From: JAJPHF01 sp035293805
GTDB taxonomy: Bacteria > Chloroflexota > UBA6077 > JAJPHF01
NCBI GenBank assembly: GCA_035293805.1
Contig: DATGMD010000035.1
Location: 1 to 47,750, forward strand
DNA: 47,750 nt
Direction of reading: 5' to 3'
Part shown: positions 7,717 through 14,622 of the stretch, in pieces
Numbering within the stretch: position 1 is the stretch's first letter
How the letters are laid out: every line of letters starts with the position of its first letter
Program-made: the position numbers and the translations under genes
Notes under the pieces: model-generated
Seen by the model: only the letters and a program-made list of their open reading frames with translations
Database searches by the model: none
Told to the model about the DNA's origin: nothing

Positions 7717-8747
7717 TGGACCGACGCACCTTGCTCAAGCGCGCGGGGCTGGCCTCGGCGGGGCTGCTCGTCGGCGGCGGGGCCGCCTGGCGCGGCCTCG
7801 ACCTGCTCGGACAGCAGGCGCTGTCCATCGCCTACGCGGGCGCCCTGCGGCAGAGCGTGGACCTGCCCGGGATGCCCCCGGTCATCACGCCGAACGATCG
7901 CTTCTACAAGGTCTCGAAGAACACTTTCGGCGATCCCGCGCTGGACGGGAACAGCTGGCGGCTGCGCGTAACCGGCTCCGTGGCGAACGGGCTGGAGCTG
8001 GACCTGAACGCGATCAAGAGCCTGCCGGCGGTGCAGCAGTACCAGACGCTGGAGTGCATCGACAACGAGGTTGGGGGCGACCTGATCTCGACGGCGCAGT
8101 GGACGGGCGCGCGGCTGGCCGACGTGCTGACCCAGGCCGGTGTGAACGGCGGCGCGCAGCGGGTCGTCTTCCGCTGCGAGGACGGCTACAGCGACAGCAT
8201 CCCGCTGGAGAAGGCGATGGAGCCGACAACGCTCCTGGCCTACGAGATGAACGGCGAGACGCTGCCGCAGGCGCACGGCTTCCCGGTGCGGGTGCTGTCG
8301 CCGAACCTGTATGGGATCAAGAACCCCAAGTGGGTGACCGAGATTCAGGTGATCGACGGCGACTACCGCGGCTTCTGGCAGCAGCGCGGCTGGACGAACG
8401 ACGGCATCATCAAGACGATGTCGCGGATCGACGTGCCGGCCAATGGCAGCACGGTGGCGAACGGGCAGCAGCGTATCGGCGGCCTGGCGTTCGCCGGCTC
8501 GCGCGGCATCCAGAGCGTGGAGGTCAGCGCGGACGGGGGCAACACCTGGTCGACCGCGACGCTGGCGCCGGCGCTCTCGAACCTGACGTGGGTGCTGTGG
8601 ACGGCCGACTGGACGGCGCAAGGGCCGATGCCTGTGCTCGCCGTGCGGGCGACGGATGGCAACGGCCAGCCCCAGCCCACCCAGGTGGCGCCCTCGCTGC
8701 CGGACGGCGTGAGCGGTATCCAGCACGTCACCGTGCGCGTCAGCTAG
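7716..8747 (+). CDS. Tat-exported sulfite oxidase-like molybdopterin oxidoreductase
   Basis: A 343-residue protein starting MDRRTLLKRAG, a twin-arginine signal followed by a hydrophobic stretch, so it is exported folded. The molybdopterin domain (Oxidored_molyb type) spans about residues 60-215. C114 in TLECIDNEVGG is the expected molybdenum ligand, and the conserved HGFPVRVLSPNLYGIKNPKWV follows. Residues about 235-340 resemble the Mo-co dimerisation domain (GIQSVEVSADGGNTW). AAAGGAGGTG sits nine bases before the ATG, at the end of the upstream gene. It probably oxidises sulfite or a related small substrate outside the membrane; no cytochrome partner is encoded next to it. A strong terminator follows. 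Confidence 0.88.
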   Translation: MDRRTLLKRAGLASAGLLVGGGAAWRGLDLLGQQALSIAYAGALRQSVDLPGMPPVITPNDRFYKVSKNTFGDPALDGNSWRLRVTGSVANGLELDLNAIKSLPAVQQYQTLECIDNEVGGDLISTAQWTGARLADVLTQAGVNGGAQRVVFRCEDGYSDSIPLEKAMEPTTLLAYEMNGETLPQAHGFPVRVLSPNLYGIKNPKWVTEIQVIDGDYRGFWQQRGWTNDGIIKTMSRIDVPANGSTVANGQQRIGGLAFAGSRGIQSVEVSADGGNTWSTATLAPALSNLTWVLWTADWTAQGPMPVLAVRATDGNGQPQPTQVAPSLPDGVSGIQHVTVRVS

Positions 8748-8760
8748 CCCCACCATCACC

Positions 8761-8806
8761 GAAGAGAGCCACATCCCGCGCCGCACTGGGATGTGGCTCT
8801 TCGTTG
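8761..8806 (+). terminator. Intrinsic terminator after the molybdoenzyme gene
   Basis: The arms AGCCACATCCC (8767-8777) and GGGATGTGGCT (8788-8798) form a perfect 11-bp stem, extended by GAAG/CTTC with a two-base bulge. A T-rich run follows on the plus strand. It sits 14 bases after the stop codon. Confidence 0.8.
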
Positions 8807-8962
8807 TCTTCCTCTCGGCGCAGAATTTCAGGACCACAGGCAGGCTCGGAGACGGAGCCCGGCGCCACGCGCTCTCGCGTAGCGCCAGGCTGGCTACGGG
8901 GCGCTCGGTCGCGGGGGGGCGAATCGTTGTAAGCTGGACAGAGCGAGCGCAGAGGGGCGGCG

Positions 8963-10441
8963 ATGGCAGCGGAGCAGCGCGACGTCGCTGGGTCGGGGGT
9001 GGAGACGCACCCGCCGGGCGAGCTGGCAGGCGGGCGACGCACGAAGATCGTCGCCACGCTCGGGCCGGCGAGCAACACGCCCGAGCGGATCGGCGCGCTG
9101 CTCCACGCCGGCGTGGACGTGGTGCGGCTGAACTTCTCCCACGGCACCCACGCGGAGCACGCGGCCCTGTTCCACACGGTGCGCGAGCAGGCCGCGCGCC
9201 TGGGGCGCGCGGTGGCGATCATGCAGGACTTGCAAGGCCCGAAGATCCGCGTCGGCGCGTTGACGGGCGGGGGGCCGCTGTGGCTGGCCGACGGGCAGGA
9301 GGTGACGATCACCGCCGCGCCCGGCCTGATCGGGCACGACGCGCTGATTCCCACCACCTACACGCACCTGGCATACGACGTGCGGCCGGGCGACCGCATC
9401 CTATTGGACGACGGACTGCTGGAGCTGCGCGTGGTGGCGAGCGATCCGCCGAGCGTGCGGGCGCTGGTCGTTCACGGCGGGCCACTGGGCGAGCACAAGG
9501 GCATCAACCTGCCGGGCGTGGCGGTGAGCGCGCCGGCCGTGACCGAGAAGGACGCCGATGACCTGGCGTTTGGGCTGCAGCTCGGCGTGGACTACGTGGC
9601 GCTGAGCTTCGTGCGCCGGCCCGAGGACGTGGCGCGGGCGCGCGAGCTGATGCACGCGCAACAGCAGCCGCCGGTGCCGATCGTCGTGAAGCTGGAGAAG
9701 CCCGAGGCGATCCGCGAGCTGGACGCGCTCGTGCGCGTGGCCGACGGGCTGATGGTGGCGCGCGGCGACCTGGCGGTCGAGATGTCGGCCGAGGAGGTGC
9801 CACCCCTCCAGAAGCGCATCATCCACAAGGCGAACGCCGCCGGCAAGCCGGTGATCACGGCCACGCAGATGCTCCAGTCGATGACGACCAGCCCGCGGCC
9901 CACGCGGGCCGAGGCCTCGGACGTGGCGAACGCGGTGCTCGACGGCAGCGACGCGGTGATGCTGTCGGGCGAGACGGCGGTGGGGCAGTATCCCGTCGAG
10001 ACCGTGCAGGCGATGGCGCGCATCTGCGTCGCCGCCGAGGCGATGACGCCGAACCCGAAGGCGTTTCCGCCCGCGCACCGCTCGCGCGCCGCCGCGCTGG
10101 TGCGGGCAGCCTGCGCGCTGGCCGACGACGTGGAGGCGCGCGCGGTCGTGGTGTTCACGCGCAGCGGCCAGACGGCGCACCTGGTGGCGCAGTGCCGGCC
10201 GGCGGCGCCGATCTACGCCTTCACCGACGACGCGGCCGTGCGACGGCGGCTGGCGCTGTACTGGGGCGTGCAGCCGTTCCTGACGTCGCTCGAAGGCGAT
10301 ACCGACACCGTGATCGCCCGCGTGGGCGAGGAGCTGGCCGTGCGGGGCGTGCTGGCGCGCGGCGACCTGGTCGTGATCGTGGGCGCGGCCCGCCGCCTGG
10401 CCACGGGCCGCGCTGATCTCGTGAAGCTGCACGTGATTTGA
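8963..10441 (+). CDS. pyk: Pyruvate kinase
   Basis: A 492-residue cytoplasmic enzyme converting phosphoenolpyruvate and ADP to pyruvate and ATP. It has a roughly 25-residue N-terminal extension before the conserved RRTKIVATLGPAS. Then come RLNFSHG (K+/substrate site), MQDLQGPKIRVG, the B domain, VVKLEKPEAI, GLMVARGDLAVE and TATQMLQSM, then RAEASDVANAVLDGSDAVML and SGETAVGQYP; the C domain ends near residue 490. AGAGGGG precedes the ATG. Enolase follows after 123 bases, so the last two steps of lower glycolysis are probably one transcription unit. A TGTAAGCT hexamer region near 8930 could be part of its promoter. Confidence 0.96.
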   Translation: MAAEQRDVAGSGVETHPPGELAGGRRTKIVATLGPASNTPERIGALLHAGVDVVRLNFSHGTHAEHAALFHTVREQAARLGRAVAIMQDLQGPKIRVGALTGGGPLWLADGQEVTITAAPGLIGHDALIPTTYTHLAYDVRPGDRILLDDGLLELRVVASDPPSVRALVVHGGPLGEHKGINLPGVAVSAPAVTEKDADDLAFGLQLGVDYVALSFVRRPEDVARARELMHAQQQPPVPIVVKLEKPEAIRELDALVRVADGLMVARGDLAVEMSAEEVPPLQKRIIHKANAAGKPVITATQMLQSMTTSPRPTRAEASDVANAVLDGSDAVMLSGETAVGQYPVETVQAMARICVAAEAMTPNPKAFPPAHRSRAAALVRAACALADDVEARAVVVFTRSGQTAHLVAQCRPAAPIYAFTDDAAVRRRLALYWGVQPFLTSLEGDTDTVIARVGEELAVRGVLARGDLVVIVGAARRLATGRADLVKLHVI

Positions 10442-10463
10442 GCCCTCGCCGGAGTGACCTAAC

Positions 10464-10560
10464 CCCCCGGCCCCCCTTCCCTTCGAAGGAAGGGGAGGAC
10501 AGCGGGGGCGGAGGCGGCAAGTCCCCGTCCCCTGGTGGGGGGAAGGGGTCGGGAGGAGGA
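10464..10560. repeat. G/C-tract palindromic repeat between pyk and eno
   Basis: CCCCTTCC (10473-10480) and GGAAGGGG (10488-10495) flank the self-complementary TTCGAA, giving a near-perfect hairpin. A purine-rich run with GTCCCC/GGGGGAAGGGG elements follows. It is the same class of repeat as at 16826-16925 and probably a dispersed extragenic element rather than a terminator, because no T-run follows and eno lies just downstream. Confidence 0.55.
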
Positions 10561-10564
10561 CTGC

Positions 10565-11872
10565 ATGGCCCTGATCGAGCGGGTGCAAGGGCGACAGATT
10601 CTGGACTCGCGGGGCAATCCGACGGTCGAGGTGGAGGTGTGGCTGTCCGACGGCAGCGGCGGCCGCGCCGCCGTGCCCTCGGGCGCCTCGACGGGCACCC
10701 ACGAGGCGTTGGAGCTGCGCGACGGCGACAAGGCCCTGTACGGCGGCAAGAGCGTGCTGAAGGCCGTCGAGAACGTTAATACGCGCATCGCGCCGCTGCT
10801 GGTGGGGATGTCGGCGCTGGACCAGGTGGCGCTCGACCAGGCGATGTGCGAGCTGGACGGCACGCCGAACAAGAGCAGCCTGGGCGCCAACGCGATCCTG
10901 GGCGCCTCGCTGGCCGTGGCGCACGCCGCGGCCGCGTCGGTGGGGCTGCCGCTGTATCGCTACCTGGGCCGCGTGGACGCCTGCGTGCTGCCCGTACCGA
11001 TGCTCAACATCCTGAACGGCGGCGCCCATACCGACTGGCAGTCCACCGACCTGCAGGAGTTCATGGTGATGCCCACCGGGGCGACGACCTTCGCCGACGC
11101 GCTGCGGATGGGCGCCGAGGTGTACCACGCGCTCGGCCGTGTGCTGGAGGGGCGGGGGCTGGGCACGACGGTGGGCGACGAGGGCGGGTTCGCGCCGAAG
11201 CTCGGCTCGAACGCCGAGGCGCTGGACGCGATCGTGCAGGCGATCGAGGCGGCCGGCTACCGCCCCGGCGAGGACGCGCACCTGGCGATCGACGCGGCGG
11301 TGAGCGAGCTGTACGAGGCTGGCCGCTACAACCTGCGCCGCGAGGGCCGCGTGCTGACGAGCGACGAGCTGATCGAGCTGTACGCCGGCTGGACGGAGCG
11401 GTACCCGATCCTCAGCCTGGAGGACGGGCTGGCGGAGGACGACTGGGCGGGCTGGGCGCGGCTGCGCGCGCGGCTGGGCGACCGTCTGCAGATCGTGGGC
11501 GACGACCACTTCGTGACGAACACCAGCCGCATCCAGCGCGGCATCGCCGAGGGCACCGCCAACGCGGTGCTCATCAAGCTGAACCAGATCGGCAGCCTGA
11601 CCGAGACGCTGGCGGCGATGCAGATGGCAGAGCGCGCGAGCTGGGCGAACGTCGTGTCGCACCGCAGCGGCGAGACCGAGGACACGACGATCGCGCATCT
11701 CGTAGTGGCGACGAACGCCGGCCAGATCAAGACCGGCGCGCCGGCGCGCAGCGAGCGCGTGGCCAAGTACAACGAGCTGCTGCGGATCGAGGCCGACCTG
11801 GGGCCGGCCGCGCGGTATCCCGGCCGCCGCGCGTTCTACAACGTGCCCGCGCTCGGGAGCGATCAGGGCTAG
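10565..11872 (+). CDS. eno: Enolase
   Basis: A 435-residue 2-phosphoglycerate dehydratase. The N-terminal domain has ILDSRGNPTVEVEV and SGASTGTHEALELRDGD. In the barrel, H155 (NGGAH), E206 (GDEGGFAPKL), Mg ligands D243, E286 and D313, and catalytic K338 (LIKLNQIGSLTE) are all in place, as is SHRSGETEDT near residue 365. The position usually Leu in GDDLFVTN is His here (GDDHFVTN), and NGGAHTDW replaces the common NGGAHADN. The chosen ATG follows GGGAGGAGGACTGC. Probably co-transcribed with pyk. Confidence 0.96.
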   Translation: MALIERVQGRQILDSRGNPTVEVEVWLSDGSGGRAAVPSGASTGTHEALELRDGDKALYGGKSVLKAVENVNTRIAPLLVGMSALDQVALDQAMCELDGTPNKSSLGANAILGASLAVAHAAAASVGLPLYRYLGRVDACVLPVPMLNILNGGAHTDWQSTDLQEFMVMPTGATTFADALRMGAEVYHALGRVLEGRGLGTTVGDEGGFAPKLGSNAEALDAIVQAIEAAGYRPGEDAHLAIDAAVSELYEAGRYNLRREGRVLTSDELIELYAGWTERYPILSLEDGLAEDDWAGWARLRARLGDRLQIVGDDHFVTNTSRIQRGIAEGTANAVLIKLNQIGSLTETLAAMQMAERASWANVVSHRSGETEDTTIAHLVVATNAGQIKTGAPARSERVAKYNELLRIEADLGPAARYPGRRAFYNVPALGSDQG

Positions 11873-11915
11873 TGGGCTGCCGCGTGTAGCAAGGGTGCGC
11901 TGGGAGGCGGGTGAG

Positions 11916-12121
11916 CTGGGAGCGCAGCGTCGCGGCCGCCACAGCGGTGTCGCCGCCCCCGGCCGGGCGGGCGAGACCTCCGCGCTCCCAGGGGGCCGGC
12001 CCGCCGCTTCTCCACTGCGGTTTTCAGGATGATCGAGCCGGGCAGCGTTGGCCGGGCGGCAGGGGACGAGCCCCTGCCCTACCGCCTGGCTCAACGCCCA
12101 CGAAAACGGCCGTAGGGCAGG
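11916..12121. repeat. Intergenic inverted repeats (REP-like) after eno
   Basis: Three nested structures lie in the 352-base gap between eno and the GlcG-like gene. A 10-bp inverted repeat CTGGGAGCGC/GCGCTCCCAG is at 11916-11925 and 11982-11991. A hairpin GGCAGGGG-acgag-CCCCTGCC is at 12058-12078. A second inverted pair CCTGCCCTAC/GTAGGGCAGG is at 12073-12082 and 12112-12121, and shares an arm with the hairpin, so the two folds exclude each other. Confidence 0.55.
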
Positions 12122-12137
12122 CGACGGGCGAGCGCGC

Positions 12138-12166
12138 TTGCTCGGTGCGGGGCGCTGTGGTAGGGT
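12138..12166 (+). promoter_or_regulatory. Candidate sigma70-type promoter for the GlcG-like gene
   Basis: TTGCTC (12138-12143), a 17-base spacer, and TAGGGT (12161-12166), 58 bases before the ATG at 12225. The -10 is imperfect. Confidence 0.45.
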
Positions 12167-12224
12167 TCGAGCGCCGCGCCGGCGGCCGCGTGCTGAGCCA
12201 GCCGGCGGCCGGCCGGGAGGTGCG

Positions 12225-12632
12225 ATGCCCGTTACCCTTCAGGAGGCGCGGACGATCATCGAGGCGGGGCTGGCACAGGCGCGCACGCTGCAACAGCGGG
12301 TGGCGATTGCCGTGGTGGACGAGGCGGGGAACACGATCTCCCTCGACAAGATGGACGGGGCGCCGCTCTATCGGGAGCGCTTCGCCACGGGCAAGGCGTT
12401 CGCCGCGGTGCTCACGCAGATGCCGACGACGCAGGCCCAGGCGCTGCACGAGTCGGGCCCCGAGCGGTACTTCGGCATGATGAACCTGTTCCCCGAGCAG
12501 ATCTACCTGCTGAGCGGCGGGCTGCCCCTCAAGCGGGAGGGGCGCGTCATCGGCGCGGTGGGCGTGGCGGGCGGCGCCGCCGGGATGGACGAGAAGATCG
12601 CCGAGGCGGGCGTCGCGGCCTGGGGCGGGTAA
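12225..12632 (+). CDS. GlcG/HbpS family (DUF336) protein, heme-binding-like
   Basis: A 135-residue protein of the small GlcG/HbpS/DUF336 family. Typical features are VTLQEARTIIEAGLAQA at the start, VAIAVVDEAGN in a beta-strand, and a C-terminal LPLKREGRVIGAVGVAGG. Family members bind heme or cobalamin-like ligands or are linked to glycolate and aromatic metabolism. No signal peptide is seen, so it is probably cytoplasmic. The ATG is preceded by GGGAGGTG. It stands alone, bounded by its own promoter and a 59-base palindrome shared with the convergent cupredoxin gene. Molecular role uncertain. Confidence 0.85.
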   Translation: MPVTLQEARTIIEAGLAQARTLQQRVAIAVVDEAGNTISLDKMDGAPLYRERFATGKAFAAVLTQMPTTQAQALHESGPERYFGMMNLFPEQIYLLSGGLPLKREGRVIGAVGVAGGAAGMDEKIAEAGVAAWGG

Positions 12633-12640
12633 GGTAGCTC

Positions 12641-12699
12641 GTTACCTAAGGAATGGAAAGGGGTTGCCGATCGGCAACCCCTTTCCATTCCTAGGTAAC
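12641..12699. terminator. 59-base near-perfect palindrome, bidirectional terminator
   Basis: Two arms of about 29 bases meet with essentially no loop at GA/TC (12669-12672). The inner part pairs GGAATGGAAAGGGGTTGCC with its complement; the outer part pairs GTTACCTA with TAGGTAAC, with one unpaired base. It lies exactly between convergent genes ending at 12632 and 12706, so a two-way terminator is the simplest reading. There are no long T-runs. Confidence 0.7.
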
Positions 12700-12705
12700 G
12701 GGAGG

Positions 12706-13110
12706 CTAGCTGACCGTGAGCGTGCCGACCATGCCCGCCTCCTTGTGGCCGGGCTGGGAGCAGTAGAACTGGTAGGTGCCCGCGGGCACGGTGAAGTCCC
12801 CGGTGGCCCTGCCGTTCGGCTGCGCCTCGATCTTGAACTGCTTGCCGCCGGCGTTGTCGATCACGAAGTCGTGGACCAGGGCGTCGCCCGTATCGTCGAG
12901 GGTGATGTGGATCGGGGTGTTCGCCCGGGCGGTGAGGGTAGCGGGATCGTAGCGAAGCTGATCGGTGCCCTTCACCGTGAGGTTCTGGGGCGCCGCGCTC
13001 GCGCCACCCGCGCCAGATGAGGTCTTGTTCGCGGCAGCGCCGCCCCCACTGCACGCCACCGTCGCGGCCATCGCCAGTACCACTGCCCCCACGCCGATTA
13101 GCCGGAACAT
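12706..13110 (-). CDS. Cupredoxin-domain lipoprotein (plastocyanin/azurin-like)
   Basis: A 134-residue secreted copper protein. Residues 1-19 form a lipoprotein signal ending in a TVAC lipobox, followed by a Gly/Ser/Ala linker. The cupredoxin fold has its ligands in the usual order: His in LVHDFVI, then Cys, His and Met in FYCSQPGHKEAGM. It is probably a type-1 blue-copper electron carrier outside the membrane. It lies divergently next to the cytochrome c oxidase operon, making it a candidate electron donor to subunit II; this is inference. The ATG has AGGAGGAAGCAGC before it. No other ORF overlaps on the strand. Confidence 0.87.
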   Translation of the reverse strand: MFRLIGVGAVVLAMAATVACSGGGAAANKTSSGAGGASAAPQNLTVKGTDQLRYDPATLTARANTPIHITLDDTGDALVHDFVIDNAGGKQFKIEAQPNGRATGDFTVPAGTYQFYCSQPGHKEAGMVGTLTVS

Positions 13111-13283
13111 GCTGCTTCCTCCTGCCTCTATCGGTCGCACCCGCCGCGCCGGCGAGCACACTCGCCGGCCGCGCGCACCGGTCCCCGCGGTGCCGCGCGC
13201 GCCCCGCCGTCGCCGCTCCGGTTGAGCGGCTGTCCCAGTCTATCAAGGGTGAGCCGCCCCCGCGCGGCGACGGGCGACGGCCC

Positions 13284-13311
13284 TTGACTTTTCGGGGGGA
13301 TGGGATACACT
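13284..13311 (+). promoter_or_regulatory. Sigma70-type promoter of the cytochrome c oxidase operon
   Basis: TTGACT (13284-13289), a 16-base spacer, and TACACT (13306-13311). Transcription would start near 13318, leaving a leader of about 130 bases before the subunit II gene. The rest of the 340-base gap (13111-13450) shows no gene. Confidence 0.75.
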
Positions 13312-13450
13312 CGAATAGTCTGTCCGCCAGGGGGCCTGTGAGCGCTCCTGGCGCTGCCACGCGATCCGCGGCCGTCCCGGCAGCCCGCGCGGCAGTGCGC
13401 GTGGGGCGCGCGGCAGGCCTGCAACTTCCAGCGGATGGGGTGATGCGCAC

Positions 13451-14497
13451 ATGAATGGTCCGCTTGCCGGCGCATGGCGTCGCTGGCCTCTGCTGGTGCT
13501 TCCCCTCGCGCTCCTGCTCGGCGCCTGCGACTTCAACGCGCCGCAGAGCACCTTGCGCCCACCGTTCGCCACGGATTACGCGGGCGACGTCTCGCACGCG
13601 CAGGGCAACCTGTTCTGGCTGACGATGCTGCTGGCGGCTATCGTGTTCGTGCTGGTCGAGGGCGCGCTGATCTACACGATCTTCCGCTATCGGCGGCGCG
13701 CCAACCAGCCACTGCCCCACCCCACCCACGGCCACACCGTGTTCGAGGTGGGCTGGACGATCATCCCGACGCTGATCCTAGTGGGCCTGAGCATTCCCTC
13801 GATTGAGCTGCTCTTCCGTCTGGACGAGCCGCCGCCGGAGGATGGGCCGGCACTGGACGTGCAGGTAGTTGGTCATCAATGGTGGTGGGAGTTCCGCTAT
13901 CCGGGCCAGAACGTGGTCACGGCGACGGAGCTGCACATCCCCGTCGGCCAGCCGGTGCGCGTGACCCTGCAGTCGGCCGACGTACAGCACAGCTTCTGGG
14001 TGCCGCGGCTGGCCGGCAAGACCGACCTGGTGCCGCCCCGGGTGAACCATATGTGGTTCAACGCGAAGGAGCCGGGACGCTACTACGGGCAGTGCGCGGA
14101 GCTGTGCGGGATCGAGCACGCGCAGATGCGCTTCTACGTGGTGGCGCAGCAGCCCGCCGACTTCCAGGCGTGGGTGCAGTCGCAGCAGCCGCCGGCGGCC
14201 ACCCCGCCCGCAGGAACGGCGGCGGAGCGCGGCGCGAATTTGATCATTACGGGCGGCTGCATCGCCTGCCACACGATTCAAGGGACGCCGGCGCAGGGCG
14301 TGATCGGCCCGAACCTGACGCACGTCGCGAGCCGCAGCATGATCGCGGGCGGCATCCTCCCGTTCAACGCCGAGGACCTGTCGCGGTGGCTGCACGACCC
14401 GCAGGAAGTGAAGCCCGGCAACCACATGATTCTGCCGCGGCCGCTGACGGACGACGAGATATCGGACCTGGTTGCCTATCTGCAGACGCTGCGGTAA
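13451..14497 (+). CDS. coxB: Cytochrome c oxidase subunit II with fused cytochrome c (caa3 type)
   Basis: A 348-residue membrane protein. A lipoprotein-like signal (LLGAC, C26) is followed by two membrane helices (about 53-75 and 98-118). The CuA domain carries ligands H180, C215, E217, C219, H223 and M226 in GQCAELCGIEHAQM. After a Pro/Ala linker (about 246-258) comes a cytochrome c domain with the heme motif C270-I-A-C273-H274 and likely axial M326. This fusion defines caa3-type oxidases, which take electrons directly from soluble or bound cytochrome c. It is the first gene of the operon II-I-III-IV. The start follows GGATGGGGTGATGCGCAC; the ribosome site is only moderate. Confidence 0.95.
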   Translation: MNGPLAGAWRRWPLLVLPLALLLGACDFNAPQSTLRPPFATDYAGDVSHAQGNLFWLTMLLAAIVFVLVEGALIYTIFRYRRRANQPLPHPTHGHTVFEVGWTIIPTLILVGLSIPSIELLFRLDEPPPEDGPALDVQVVGHQWWWEFRYPGQNVVTATELHIPVGQPVRVTLQSADVQHSFWVPRLAGKTDLVPPRVNHMWFNAKEPGRYYGQCAELCGIEHAQMRFYVVAQQPADFQAWVQSQQPPAATPPAGTAAERGANLIITGGCIACHTIQGTPAQGVIGPNLTHVASRSMIAGGILPFNAEDLSRWLHDPQEVKPGNHMILPRPLTDDEISDLVAYLQTLR

Positions 14498-14622
14498 GCT
14501 GCCGGCAGGTGCCGGCCGCGCTGGCCCACGGGGCGAGGCGCGACCCATACTAAGAACGACGAACCGCGCGGCCGGCTGGCGAGGCCCGCGCTGTCCCAAG
14601 GTCTAGGCCCGGGAGGAGACCG

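Noticed and set aside
9401..12094. Nearly 900-codon open frame antisense to pyk and eno
   Set aside because: It is His/Arg/Gln-rich with no recognisable fold. The plus-strand enzymes have complete catalytic motifs.
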